A stretch of 64,000 nt of DNA from Candidatus Heimdallarchaeota archaeon (GCA_018238155.1 JABCTZ010000022.1:56385-120384), one strand, 5' to 3'; counted from the first letter of the stretch, positions 25,817 to 35,195 are shown. The notes: generated from the letters alone by a model not told the origin. Numbers and translations: made by a program.

Positions 25817-26695
25817 ATGAAAAAAGAATCACTACGTTGTGCTTCAAGTGATGGAGCCTTTTTGTTTCAAGTACCACATGATGAAACAATGTTTTCACTT
25901 GAAACAAGCATCCTCTTATCAAGTAGCCTTTATGCTATCTCGGTTTTCTTAGAAAGAGGAGACCTCTCCTTTGGAGGCGAAAAACTTTCAATAATTCGGT
26001 TGAATTTTCATCCACCTATACCAGATAATGAAGATGATGAAGAAGAAGCTTCTGATGAGGAAAATGAAGAAGGATATGTCATTCATAGTATATACAAAAA
26101 TGGTTTTGGATTTCAAAGTATATTTCATACAAGTGAAATCACCAATGAACTTAGTGAATTTGAAAAAGCTTTTCTGGAATCAGTTGTAAATCATGTTCTG
26201 GAAAAATTAGCGAAAGCAGGATTTCAAGTTTCAGATATTCCCTTCTTACAAGATAATGTCGTTATTAATGATGTTGAACAAATGCTAAATGAAATTGATG
26301 TAAAATATAAATCTCTAGCTGCAAGTTGGGCGCTTGCTGCTGACTCTAATTGCGAAGATAATCGTTATGATTTTTCCAATGTATACTATCATGGAAAAAT
26401 TAATGTGAAAGATCTTTTCTATGATTTGGCTGAGCATGCAGATGAATCAATAGACAAGCTATTACTTAGTAAAGAAGGAAAAATGACCCTCTTCAGAATT
26501 GCTAAGAGTTTAGTTGGATTATCAGGACTTTTGTATAGCGATGAAAATACAGAAAAGATTAGTGATGAAGAGCTTAATTTCGCTCATTCTGAAATCATTT
26601 TAGAAACCTCTCAAAGTAAAAGATTATTCCGATTAGATGTTCGAGCATATAATATTATTGAAGAGCAATATTGTGATATTACTATAATGGGATAA
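25817..26695 (+). CDS. Protein of unknown function
   Basis: 292 residues, soluble, acidic. A beta-rich N-terminal part (LRCASSDGAFLFQVPHDETMFSL) carries an acidic loop (DNEDDEEEASDEENEE, about residues 71-87). A helical region at about 110-230 and a final strand-rich segment follow. I do not recognise the family. It starts 58 bases after the transporter gene on the same strand and may be cotranscribed. The convergent neighbour is a DNA glycosylase. Confidence 0.6.
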   Translation: MKKESLRCASSDGAFLFQVPHDETMFSLETSILLSSSLYAISVFLERGDLSFGGEKLSIIRLNFHPPIPDNEDDEEEASDEENEEGYVIHSIYKNGFGFQSIFHTSEITNELSEFEKAFLESVVNHVLEKLAKAGFQVSDIPFLQDNVVINDVEQMLNEIDVKYKSLAASWALAADSNCEDNRYDFSNVYYHGKINVKDLFYDLAEHADESIDKLLLSKEGKMTLFRIAKSLVGLSGLLYSDENTEKISDEELNFAHSEIILETSQSKRLFRLDVRAYNIIEEQYCDITIMG

Positions 26696-26703
26696 TTCAA
26701 TGA

Positions 26704-27618
26704 TTATTTTTTCTGGCTTGACCGCATATAATCAAATAGATATAATTGAGCCAAACCCGCCCATTTTCCATACTGACTGACCATCTTTTCTCTGCACTCT
26801 TCAAGGGATTTTTCTTTCCCTCTGAAAAACATTTTACTAACTCCCCTCTGAATCCAAATATCTGTTGGTGGGGCATCAATCTTGCCCAGACCATATAAGA
26901 GAAACATATCTGCAACTTTTGGTCCTATTCCTCGAAGTTTTATTAGCATTTTCTTTGCTTTATCAGTAGGGATTTCATAGAAATTCTCGAGTCTTACTTG
27001 AAAATTTGCTATTTCTTCAGTAGTAGTAATAATATAATCTTCACGATATCCAAGACGAGCTTCTTTCAAGAGATGCTTATTTCGAAATAACGTTTTTGGG
27101 TTAGGAAAAGAGTACACCATGAAATGATCTGTAGGAAATTTTTCTCCAGCCAATTCTTTTATTTTTCTAATTTGAGTATTGAATTTCCAGACAGAATTAT
27201 TTTGAGTCATAATTGAACAAATAAGGCTCTCGAATAAATCATGTGCTCGAGTTAAGCGTAATCCTTGCCTATCATTAAACGCTTTAGCTAGAGGGTCACT
27301 CTTGAATTCTTCATAGAACTGAAGTAAATTCATATCCAGACCGAAAATAGTTCGAAGATATTTTTTCAGTTTTTTTACATTATTCTCAGAAAGAGACCCA
27401 GATGGGTCTGCAAGTTCAGCTTGTATTTTTGTTTTTTTCTGACCTATTCGGCAAACAATAGTTTTTGTTGTTCCTGGAACATTTATTACAAAATAGTATT
27501 TCTCTAATTTATCACTCATGGGAATCGGAAATGAACTATGTCCAGATTCTATCGTTCTCCTTAAATTAATTGGTCCTTTTGTAGGTAGACTGAGAGGAAC
27601 CCATTCATTCATTGCCAT
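26704..27618 (-). CDS. HhH-GPD DNA glycosylase/AP lyase, OGG1-like
   Basis: 304 residues. The helix-hairpin-helix with catalytic residues is clear: LRGIGPKVADMFLLYGLGK carries the lyase Lys, and DAPPTDIWI carries the conserved Asp, in the same arrangement as in OGG1 (GVGTKVAD ... VPVDVH). Upstream, SLICSIMTQNNSVWKFN fits the OGG fold. The likely substrate is 8-oxoguanine paired with C, removed from damaged DNA with strand cleavage. An N-terminal extension of ~110 residues resembles the TBP-like domain of OGG1/AlkA. 8-Oxoguanine is inferred, not shown. Confidence 0.8.
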   Translation of the reverse strand: MAMNEWVPLSLPTKGPINLRRTIESGHSSFPIPMSDKLEKYYFVINVPGTTKTIVCRIGQKKTKIQAELADPSGSLSENNVKKLKKYLRTIFGLDMNLLQFYEEFKSDPLAKAFNDRQGLRLTRAHDLFESLICSIMTQNNSVWKFNTQIRKIKELAGEKFPTDHFMVYSFPNPKTLFRNKHLLKEARLGYREDYIITTTEEIANFQVRLENFYEIPTDKAKKMLIKLRGIGPKVADMFLLYGLGKIDAPPTDIWIQRGVSKMFFRGKEKSLEECREKMVSQYGKWAGLAQLYLFDYMRSSQKK

Positions 27619-27708
27619 TAGTATTTAACCTTCTAAGCTCTTATCTCGCAGAGATTTTATCTGTCAAAAAGTCTTTTGCTTGTTTTCAAAACAAATTTGA
27701 GCATTAAG

Positions 27709-28755
27709 TCAATGACGAGAACTAGTTATTGCATTGCGAACTTTTTCCTCGTACTTGAAGAAGGCTTCTTGTATTTTTCCAAGGAATTCACCACTTTCTT
27801 TGAACTTCTCAGAAGAGTAGTCTCTAGCACTTACAGCAAAAGCCATCATTCTTGTTGCAGTATAAACTTCATAAAAGAATATCCGGTTTCCAATATCTGG
27901 TAATTTAACCTTGGAATAATAGGTATTATAAAAATGGTGTCTATATCCATCCAGCTCAGGATATAAAGAGAAAAAGAACAATGTCCACCCTGCATCTAAT
28001 GCGGGGTCGCCCAAACGTGAATATTCCCAATCAATCAAGCCGGTTACTTTTGCCCCATTAACCATAATATTTCTTGGTTGAGGATCTCCATGTAGAAGAG
28101 AGAACCTATCTAACTTGAGTTGTTTCTTGAAAGACATGAACCATTTTCCAAGTGGATCAATATAATATCCTGCTTTTTTTAAGAAGCTCAGAGACCGATT
28201 AATATCATTTAAAATATATTTGTCATAAGGTATTTCTTCTTTGATGATTCCTTTTGGTGTCTCCATTCCATAATTCTTAAAACGGTAATTATGTAGATTA
28301 ACTAAATATTGTACAAATCCTGAAATTACTTTGTCAAAATCTGCCGGAGTATATGTTTTGATGGCTTGTTCAAGCGTTACTCCCGGAATTCGTTCTATAA
28401 TTGAAAATGGATAACCCAATAATCTTGTATCAACTTCTAGCAAATAGGGTTTTGGTACGGGTATGGGTGCACCTTGTAATCTACCTAATTTATTGAACTC
28501 TCTTTGAGGTTTTAATGAATCGTGTTTTTCAGGATATATTCTTAATACAACACTCTTTCGGATTTCTTGTCCTGAAAGTATAAAATTGATATCAAAGAAG
28601 AATACTTTGTTTGACATTCCAGATTGAATTCGTTCAGGAGTATCTATAGAAACTAATTGTGCTGTTTTAGGAATAAGTAACCAAATCTTACCTGATTCTA
28701 AAAGGTAATTCTTTAATCTTTGTTGGATTTCAACAACAGATAATAATGGTTTCAT
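27709..28755 (-). CDS. Aminoglycoside phosphotransferase-family kinase-like protein
   Basis: 348 residues. The kinase fold of the APH/choline kinase group is seen: catalytic loop LLHGDPQPRNIMVNG (HGDxxxxN) followed by the metal-binding Asp in GLIDWEYSRLGDPALDAGW. The N-terminal lobe has NKVFFFDINFI and the Lys/Arg strand VVLRIYPE. Many members phosphorylate small molecules such as choline, homoserine or sugars; antibiotic resistance is not implied. Possibly cotranscribed with the agmatinase gene upstream on the same strand. Confidence 0.8.
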   Translation of the reverse strand: MKPLLSVVEIQQRLKNYLLESGKIWLLIPKTAQLVSIDTPERIQSGMSNKVFFFDINFILSGQEIRKSVVLRIYPEKHDSLKPQREFNKLGRLQGAPIPVPKPYLLEVDTRLLGYPFSIIERIPGVTLEQAIKTYTPADFDKVISGFVQYLVNLHNYRFKNYGMETPKGIIKEEIPYDKYILNDINRSLSFLKKAGYYIDPLGKWFMSFKKQLKLDRFSLLHGDPQPRNIMVNGAKVTGLIDWEYSRLGDPALDAGWTLFFFSLYPELDGYRHHFYNTYYSKVKLPDIGNRIFFYEVYTATRMMAFAVSARDYSSEKFKESGEFLGKIQEAFFKYEEKVRNAITSSRH

Positions 28756-28886
28756 AATCCTTGTTCTCCTGAGTAATGTCTTAAGCTAGTTGTCTTATTA
28801 TAGCTACTCTTGATTAATGGAATAATTCTTCTTCTTACATTTATTTTATACTTGTTATTTGAAGTTTAGGGTTGAGTAAAAAATCT

Positions 28887-29768
28887 TTAGAGAGCGTCAA
28901 ATAACGAAAAAATCACATTAGCAACTGTTTTTGAAGTAATATCATTGACATCTAGTAGAGGGTTTACTTCTACAACTTCTAAACAACGAATTCTTTTTGC
29001 TAATTTTGCAGTGATTTCAAAAAGCTCTCGAGTGGTCAATCCACCAGGTTCAGGCACACTAACACCTGGAGCAAAGGCAGGATCAAGAACATCAATATCT
29101 AAAGAAACATAGAGATTCTTATGTTTCTCCAAAATTTCATCAATAAATTTATTTCTTTTTAAACCATCTTTGACATCAGAAGCAGATAAGATTTTCATCT
29201 TATTTTGTCTTGCAAACATTACTTCTTCCCAACCAAAGTTATGACCATGTTGACCAATGAAATAAACGTTTTCGGGTAGGATTAATTTCTGGTCAATAAT
29301 CCTTTTCAATACTGTTGCCCGTGAATGCAAATTACCTTCAGGATATTCATTCATCAAATCAAGATGAGCATCTATCCAAATAATGGCATCTAATTTTTGA
29401 TTGCTAGAAACAAATCCCTTTGTCGTACCCAAAGCAATTGAATGATCTCCACCCAAAATTATTGGTATAGCATTTTTATTGATAATTGTTTTAACTCGAG
29501 CTGAGAGTTGATTTTGTATCCCATCATAAGTAAGTCCTAGATCAATGTCACCATAATCTAAAACATTGAATTGATGAATTGATTGCTTCAGAAGCCCTTG
29601 CCCCGAATAAAACTGGGAGCTTTTACGGATGTTTTTTGGTGCGAGTATTGAACCTTTAGTATAAAAATCAATATCACCTTCAAATGGTGCGCCAACAATA
29701 ACAGCATCAACATCAATAGCAGATTCAATTTCTTCAACTAAGAACGTTCCACAGAATTCTTCAGTCAT
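28887..29768 (-). CDS. speB: Agmatinase/arginase-family ureohydrolase
   Basis: 293 residues from ATG 29768; a GTG four codons earlier is the alternative. Binuclear Mn ligands are all present: GGDHSIALG, DAHLDLMNEY and SLDIDVLDPAFAPG. The length and the SVPEPGGLTTREL ending fit agmatinase, which splits agmatine into putrescine and urea. Arginase, guanidinobutyrase and formiminoglutamase share the fold, so the substrate is inferred. An archaeal agmatine route is likely because TiaS in this window needs agmatine. Confidence 0.8.
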   Translation of the reverse strand: MTEEFCGTFLVEEIESAIDVDAVIVGAPFEGDIDFYTKGSILAPKNIRKSSQFYSGQGLLKQSIHQFNVLDYGDIDLGLTYDGIQNQLSARVKTIINKNAIPIILGGDHSIALGTTKGFVSSNQKLDAIIWIDAHLDLMNEYPEGNLHSRATVLKRIIDQKLILPENVYFIGQHGHNFGWEEVMFARQNKMKILSASDVKDGLKRNKFIDEILEKHKNLYVSLDIDVLDPAFAPGVSVPEPGGLTTRELFEITAKLAKRIRCLEVVEVNPLLDVNDITSKTVANVIFSLFDAL

Positions 29769-29974
29769 CTTTCTCAACACAAAATTGGTTACTAGATATT
29801 TTAATTATTTCTTTGATAAAGAATTATTTCATATAACCTATTTTATCTATTATTACATAATAAAAGAACTTTTAACCTCAGAGTATTGAGCTTTATTTAG
29901 ATAAACAAATCTCCAAAAATATCTATCCAAACAAGATAGGCAGTTATTTGATTATTCATCTTGATGTGTTTCTG

Positions 29975-31222
29975 ATGGCTAAAGAAGTACAAAAACAAAA
30001 AGAATCTGATTTTGGACCAAATTTAAAAGATTTCAGTGGATTGATCAGGGCAAGTAATATCTTTCTCTCACAATCGAATAGAACTCGAAAAGCTATGTTA
30101 AACCAAAGCGAAACACTTCTTGAATTCCGTGATTTGCTCATTAAAACCAAAAAGAAGAGAAAAATTGTTCATGTTACTGGTATGGGTCGCTCTGGCAGAG
30201 CAGCACAATTCTTTGCTGAACTTTTAAAAGATCTTGGTTACAAGATATCAATAATTGGGAAAACCCTTGCGTTACCTGTTTCAGTAGATGATGTTGTAAT
30301 AAGTTTCTCAGGTTCAGGAAAAACTACAACCACTGTAGCAAATGTAGGTGTTTGTGTAGATGGAGGAGCGAAAATCGTGACCTTGACTCAAAATGAAAAC
30401 TCACGACTGGGTAGGTTAGCAGATATCTGTCTTTTAGTACCAAAACCTAAGAAATTACAGAGAGCAGAAGAACCACTTGAGATTGAAACAGATAAGGGAT
30501 TTGTTGTAGCTGTTAGTCAAATTCCAGATGATATGAAAAGCTCACTCTCTCCAATGGGTACTTTATTTGAATTGTCAGCTCTATTAGTATCAATATGTAT
30601 AACCGGAATGCTTCATAGTGAAGATGAATCAATTAAAGCATTTCAGAGTACTATGGATTCAGTAATTGACAATGCAGAAAAAACTGTTCAAAAAATCATT
30701 AAAAAAGAAAAGACACAAGATGAGATTATTAGAGTAATGAAATTCTTCATTGACCTTAGTCCATCATCAACAAAGAAAGTATTTTGGGTTGGTGCAGGTC
30801 TAAGTGGTATTGTTGCTTCAATGCATGCTATGAGATTTCAGCATTTGGGTTTCAATATTCATTTACAAGATGATTGGAGATTCAGAAAGAAAAACGACAT
30901 CATTGTGGCAATCAGTGGGAGTGGTAGTACTCCGTTTACAAATAGCTTCATCAAAGAAGCTAAGAAAAAAGGCATGGCAACTATAGGATTCACTTCTTTA
31001 GTTGATTCAGAATTTGGTAAACACACAGATATAACAGTAAAAGTAACGGGTAGATTAGACCCGGATAGCTGGTATAATAGACTGTCTGAATCTAAACCAT
31101 TTATTGAAACGCAATTTGAATATGCTGCCGCAATAGTCATTGAAAGTATAATTGCTCAATTAGCAATCCATAAAGGAATTACAGAAACAGAAATGAAAGG
31201 TCGGCATGCAAACATTGAATGA
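29975..31222 (+). CDS. Tandem SIS-domain protein (hexuloisomerase-like duplication)
   Basis: 415 residues from ATG 29975; a more upstream ATG at 29948 adds nine residues. Two sugar isomerase (SIS) domains follow each other. The first (about 30-200) has HVTGMGRSGRAAQFFAELL and SFSGSGKTTTT, as in 6-phospho-3-hexuloisomerase. The second (about 240-410) has FWVGAGLSGIVASMHAMR and VAISGSGSTPFT. PHI normally is one SIS domain and works as a tetramer; here two copies are fused. It could isomerise sugar phosphates in the archaeal ribulose monophosphate pathway, or be a regulator. Substrate not proven. Confidence 0.75.
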   Translation: MAKEVQKQKESDFGPNLKDFSGLIRASNIFLSQSNRTRKAMLNQSETLLEFRDLLIKTKKKRKIVHVTGMGRSGRAAQFFAELLKDLGYKISIIGKTLALPVSVDDVVISFSGSGKTTTTVANVGVCVDGGAKIVTLTQNENSRLGRLADICLLVPKPKKLQRAEEPLEIETDKGFVVAVSQIPDDMKSSLSPMGTLFELSALLVSICITGMLHSEDESIKAFQSTMDSVIDNAEKTVQKIIKKEKTQDEIIRVMKFFIDLSPSSTKKVFWVGAGLSGIVASMHAMRFQHLGFNIHLQDDWRFRKKNDIIVAISGSGSTPFTNSFIKEAKKKGMATIGFTSLVDSEFGKHTDITVKVTGRLDPDSWYNRLSESKPFIETQFEYAAAIVIESIIAQLAIHKGITETEMKGRHANIE

Positions 31223-31267
31223 AAAATAGAAAAGAACCTCAAATTGCATAATTGACAACACATTTAT

Positions 31268-31711
31268 TTGAGAAAAATTGAAACAGAAAATATCACAAAG
31301 AACGTGAGAATATTGACTGATCGCGAACTAGAAAGTCTACGAGAAAAGCGTAAAAGAGAATTATTGTCACAATCACTCAAAAAAGATCTTGCACAGAAAA
31401 ATCAAGATGATGCAGTTCGCAAGGAACAAGAACGAGTGATACGATCAACAATGATCGTCAATCAATTTTTAGAAATTGATGCACGAGAATACATGGAGTG
31501 GCTATCTCGCGCTAAACCAGTTGTTGCCCAAACAATAAAAGATACGATTATTTTAATTGTACAAAAGAAAATGCTTCAAAAACCGTTAACAAAAATTGAG
31601 CTGAGAAAAATCGAAAGGGAAATTACCGGAGAAGAATCTAAAATAAGAGTTAAAAGAAGAGGGAAAGATGCAACAGATTTGAATGAAGTTATAAAAGGAA
31701 ATGAGGAATAA
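31268..31711 (+). CDS. PDCD5-family DNA-binding protein
   Basis: 147 residues from TTG 31268. The PDCD5/TFAR19 pattern is visible. A charged helix with ELESLREKRKRELLSQSL comes first, then the conserved core STMIVNQFLEIDAREYMEWLSRAKP, then IKDTIILIVQKKM and a basic end with IRVKRRG. The archaeal members are small helical nucleic-acid binding proteins, and eukaryotic PDCD5 binds the chaperonin CCT. The N-terminal part is longer than in many relatives. Next to the tandem SIS gene on the same strand. Confidence 0.8.
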   Translation: MRKIETENITKNVRILTDRELESLREKRKRELLSQSLKKDLAQKNQDDAVRKEQERVIRSTMIVNQFLEIDAREYMEWLSRAKPVVAQTIKDTIILIVQKKMLQKPLTKIELRKIEREITGEESKIRVKRRGKDATDLNEVIKGNEE

Positions 31712-31751
31712 TTAAAAATTAATTGCTTATTTTTCTTTGTTCATTCTTTTT

Positions 31752-32735
31752 TCAAACTTTAATTTCGTAGATTATTCTCTCAATTTCTTTTAGTATTCCT
31801 TTAATTGTTGGTGTGGCAGTACCCACACCTTTCTTAGCTTTGGATTCAAAAAGGAAAAGACTGATGTATGCTAATTGTCTTTTTGATTTTCGATTTCTAA
31901 TAGCTTCTATCCAAACAATGTGTTGTTGAGCAGAAATCCATCCATATTCATCGCGCTCTTCTAACGACAAGCTAATTTTCCAAATGAGGGATGAAATGCT
32001 TTCATGAATAATATCCAATGTTTGTTGTGCATGTTTATCAGTAGAAAAGCTGTAAATACCTTCTCCTCTTTTATTATAAATTGAAAATCCCGTACATGCA
32101 GGGAAAACCGTCATGAATTGTTGTATGATTTTTTGGATTACTTTCTTTTGTTCCTGGGATATGACAAATTCTGCAGAAGGAAAATTGATTGTATCGTGAA
32201 TTTTCTGTACGGAAATTTCGACTATTTCTTTCAATTTATGGTTTTGTTCAAGTCTATCAAGTTGACCAAGATAATGTGATATTTCTTTATCTAAATCATC
32301 AATTAAATCATCAGAGGTAACAACAAAATCTTCTTTTTTCACAGATAATTCCATAGCATAAAGAGCTAAATCACCGGCATTTTCTAGATTTATCTTCAAA
32401 GCTCTTGCAATAATAGTTGGATTTGCCTCAGCTAATTCTTGTATAGTCATGTAACCCATTGTAGTTAATGCTTTATTTATCCCCAAAGGAGGATCCCCTT
32501 GAAATTCCTTTTGTACCATTAGCATATGCGATTTTATCGCAGCAATAAATAGCTGTTCAGCAATAGTTATAGTCGAATCGATAATATTCATAATTGTAGG
32601 AGGTAGAATTTCTACAAGTTCAGGTATGGTATTATAGCCAGCTGATTTTAAACGCTGCAAATATAGTTGTTTTAATTCTTGCTCTTTATCTGCGGTCATA
32701 AGGCTCCCATCCATTAGTGAAGTTACAAACTGCAC
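31752..32735 (-). CDS. Helix-hairpin-helix protein with possible roadblock/longin-like C-terminal domain
   Basis: 327 residues. Two RadA-like helix-hairpin-helix units are visible (SAGYNTIPELVEILPPTI near 31 and TMGYMTIQELAEANPTII near 91). A helical linker follows, and then a C-terminal alpha/beta domain (about 200-327) with GFSIYNKRGEGIYSFSTD and AYISLFLFESK. That domain has the strand-helix order of roadblock or longin-type proteins, which act with small GTPases in Asgard archaea and eukaryotes. No catalytic motif. The C-terminal assignment is tentative. Confidence 0.6.
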   Translation of the reverse strand: MQFVTSLMDGSLMTADKEQELKQLYLQRLKSAGYNTIPELVEILPPTIMNIIDSTITIAEQLFIAAIKSHMLMVQKEFQGDPPLGINKALTTMGYMTIQELAEANPTIIARALKINLENAGDLALYAMELSVKKEDFVVTSDDLIDDLDKEISHYLGQLDRLEQNHKLKEIVEISVQKIHDTINFPSAEFVISQEQKKVIQKIIQQFMTVFPACTGFSIYNKRGEGIYSFSTDKHAQQTLDIIHESISSLIWKISLSLEERDEYGWISAQQHIVWIEAIRNRKSKRQLAYISLFLFESKAKKGVGTATPTIKGILKEIERIIYEIKV

Positions 32736-32865
32736 ATTTTACAAGTTAATTTAACGTCATTCATTCTTATTGGTTTTGTTATTAACATTATCTTCAAAAA
32801 ACACTAGTAATAACATTAGATTAGAACTTTTCATACTAGAAAATTCAAACAAAATGAATGTAAGA

Positions 32866-32875
32866 TATTATATAT
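32866..32875 (+). promoter_or_regulatory. TATA box for the winged-helix gene
   Basis: TATTATATAT lies about 40 bases before ATG 32910. That would place transcription start near 32895, just before the Shine-Dalgarno GGAAGG (32898-32903). The spacing fits an archaeal TBP-dependent promoter. Confidence 0.45.
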
Positions 32876-32909
32876 TTGAAACATTATAATTCAACATGGA
32901 AGGTTGCAA

Positions 32910-33686
32910 ATGAATTTATATTCAGATGATTTTTATAAATTAGAAGCCCCTCCGGCAGTAGAAATTAATGTTCGTCCAAATATTCTCTATACAGAAGAAT
33001 ATTCGTATTTAACTAGAGATGAACTTGAGGTGCTTTTTCTATTGGCTACAACTGAAATGTCTGCAGAAGGTATGACATCTTTTTCGTTCTCAGGTATTAA
33101 AAGACAATTAGGAAAGCATCAACAAAAAATCACCAAAGCAATTAATAGATTAGTCTCAAAAGGACTCATCAGTAAAAACAACACGGGTTATTCCATTTCC
33201 CATAAAGGCACTTCAGTATTATCCCAGGTAATAAAATTACAAAATACCGTAGATATGCATAAAGCATCAGATAAATATCTTGAGCAAAGGATTGTTTTTA
33301 ACACTAAAATTTCTCTCGAAGAAATTACTATTCGTCTGGTAGGTAAATGGTTTGGATCTTTCAGATATATTTCTCATACAGAAGGAAAGCAGCTCATTGT
33401 TCGATGGCAATTAGTAAATACTAAATCATCAGCTACTTTGAAACTCTTACCTGATGAGGTAATATTAAACATCATTCCAGATAGTAATGATTTATTGCAA
33501 TTTTCTTATGAAGAAGCATTAGAAGATCTATCACAATATATTATATCTATAGTTACTGATCTTGGAGTACAATCAACAATTGAAAGTGAAGGGTGGCGAA
33601 ATAGCTCTATCTCAGAAATTGAATATGCACAGAGATTATCCTCTTGGTTAGGGAACTATAATGCGGCATCTCTTTCTGAAAACTAG
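32910..33686 (+). CDS. Winged-helix transcriptional regulator
   Basis: 258 residues from ATG 32910, six bases after GGAAGG; the TTG at 32904 lies within the spacer. Residues ~35-105 are a MarR/ArsR-type winged helix: LTRDELEVLFLLATTEMS, FSGIKRQLGKHQQKITKAINRLVSKGLI with the recognition helix, and the wing SKNNTGYSISHKG. Residues ~130-258 form a separate beta-rich domain (VRWQLVNTKSSATLKLL) that may bind a ligand or a partner. Sits directly upstream of the proteasome operon. Target unknown. Confidence 0.75.
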   Translation: MNLYSDDFYKLEAPPAVEINVRPNILYTEEYSYLTRDELEVLFLLATTEMSAEGMTSFSFSGIKRQLGKHQQKITKAINRLVSKGLISKNNTGYSISHKGTSVLSQVIKLQNTVDMHKASDKYLEQRIVFNTKISLEEITIRLVGKWFGSFRYISHTEGKQLIVRWQLVNTKSSATLKLLPDEVILNIIPDSNDLLQFSYEEALEDLSQYIISIVTDLGVQSTIESEGWRNSSISEIEYAQRLSSWLGNYNAASLSEN

Positions 33687-33780
33687 TTATTCTTTGAATA
33701 ATGGAAATATTTTTTCAAGCTATTTTTAACGGCGAATGAGTTATTTTTTGATATAAAATAGACATTATTAGACCTAGTCA

Positions 33781-33799
33781 TTTTATATAATAATATAAC
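33781..33799 (+). promoter_or_regulatory. TATA element for the proteasome operon
   Basis: An A/T stretch (TTTTATATAATAATATAAC) lies about 40-55 bases before the psmB ATG, with TGAGGTTGAT as Shine-Dalgarno at 33823-33832. Position and composition fit an archaeal core promoter for the psmB-psmA pair. Confidence 0.5.
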
Positions 33800-33836
33800 A
33801 AGGTATCATAGGATAAAATAATGTGAGGTTGATAAA

Positions 33837-34484
33837 ATGCAACCAACTAAGAATTTTGAAGAACAACTTTCTAAAGGAACAACAACTGTTGGAATAAAAT
33901 GCAAAGATTGTGCAATCCTTGTTGCGGATATGCGAGCAAGCATGGGAACATTAGTTGCTTCAGATCACGCCAAAAAAGTTCATTCATTAAATGAATTTAC
34001 AGCAATAACTATTGCAGGGTTAGTATCTGATGCACAATATATCATAGATATTATGCAAGCACAAATTCGACTCTTTGAGTTGGATCGCAAACGTTTACCA
34101 AAAACGTCTATGATTGCTAATCTAGTGAAGAACATGCTCTACGGTCAATATCGAGCCTATTTCCCATATTACGTCCAATTAATTATTGGCGGTTGGGATA
34201 AAACTGGACCACACATCTTTTCATTTGATATGGCAGGATCCCTATCTGAAGATGACTGGTTTTCATCTGGTTCTGGATCACCTGTTGCTTTTGGTGTTTT
34301 AGAAGCATTATACAAAGAAGGTATGACCGAAAAAGAAGGCATGAAAGTTGCCCTCAAAGCATTGAAAGCCGCAATAAAGCGTGACACTGCAACTGGCGAT
34401 GGTATTCGCGCAGTGGTAATTGATAGCAAAGGATTCAGAGAGCTATCAAAACAAGAAGTAATTGAACATGGAGGAGACCTCTAA
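33837..34484 (+). CDS. psmB: Proteasome beta subunit
   Basis: 215 residues. The propeptide of 14 residues ends in Gly and is removed to expose Thr15 (GTTTVG) as the N-terminal nucleophile. The companion catalytic residues are present: Asp31 (ADMRAS, Asp17 in mature numbering) and Lys47 (HAKKVHS, Lys33). Forms the inner rings of the 20S proteasome. The gene is followed by psmA with an almost immediate start, so both subunits are made together. In many archaea the two genes are far apart. Confidence 0.96.
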   Translation: MQPTKNFEEQLSKGTTTVGIKCKDCAILVADMRASMGTLVASDHAKKVHSLNEFTAITIAGLVSDAQYIIDIMQAQIRLFELDRKRLPKTSMIANLVKNMLYGQYRAYFPYYVQLIIGGWDKTGPHIFSFDMAGSLSEDDWFSSGSGSPVAFGVLEALYKEGMTEKEGMKVALKALKAAIKRDTATGDGIRAVVIDSKGFRELSKQEVIEHGGDL

Positions 34485-34485
34485 A

Positions 34486-35193
34486 ATGTTTTCACAACCA
34501 AGTCAATTCGGATATGACAAAGCAACGGTTATCTTCTCACCAGATGGTAGAATTATCCAAGTAGAATATGCACGAGAAGCAGTTAAAATGGGTAGTACTG
34601 CTGTTGGTCTTAAAACAAATAATTGTGTAGTACTAGCAGGTCAGAAACGAGCTTTTGAACTAATTGAATCAGCTGACAAAGTATTCAAAATTGATGAGCA
34701 TATTGCCTCTACTTTTTCAGGTTACTCTGCAGATGGCAGAGCTCTTTTATCTCGTGCTCGTGTTGAGTCCCAAATTGAAAGAATAACTTATGGAGAAGTA
34801 ATTGATCCAGAAGTTCTCTCTGAAAAGATAGGTGATTACTTACAATCCTTCACTCAATATGGAGGTGTAAGACCATTTGGAATCGCTGTTCTGTTTGGTA
34901 GTGTGTATGAAAGTGACACTTTCCTTTACTTCGTTGATCCTGGTGGAGCAATCTTCAGTTGTTTAGCAACAGCTATTGGTGCAAATGAAGGTGCAGCAAA
35001 AGAAGTTTTGAAAGCTGGTTATAAGAAAACTCTTAGCAATAAAGCAGCTATTAAACTTGCTTTAGATGCCCTCAAAGCTGCAGCAGATGAAGAGGAAGGA
35101 AAGATCACTGCTGAATTAGCTCTCATAGATACTAAAACAGGTAAAGTACAAATTTTAAATCAAAAACAACTTGATGAGTTATTGAAAGCTTAA
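34486..35193 (+). CDS. psmA: Proteasome alpha subunit
   Basis: 235 residues from ATG 34486, one base after the psmB stop, with GGAGGAG about ten bases upstream. An ATG at 34462 inside psmB would add eight residues that alpha subunits do not have. The N-terminus FGYDKATVIFSPDGRIIQVEYAREAV is the alpha signature, including the gate-forming Tyr-Asp. Alpha rings cap the beta rings and dock regulatory ATPases. Two-gene operon with psmB. Confidence 0.96.
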   Translation: MFSQPSQFGYDKATVIFSPDGRIIQVEYAREAVKMGSTAVGLKTNNCVVLAGQKRAFELIESADKVFKIDEHIASTFSGYSADGRALLSRARVESQIERITYGEVIDPEVLSEKIGDYLQSFTQYGGVRPFGIAVLFGSVYESDTFLYFVDPGGAIFSCLATAIGANEGAAKEVLKAGYKKTLSNKAAIKLALDALKAAADEEEGKITAELALIDTKTGKVQILNQKQLDELLKA

Positions 35194-35195
35194 AT

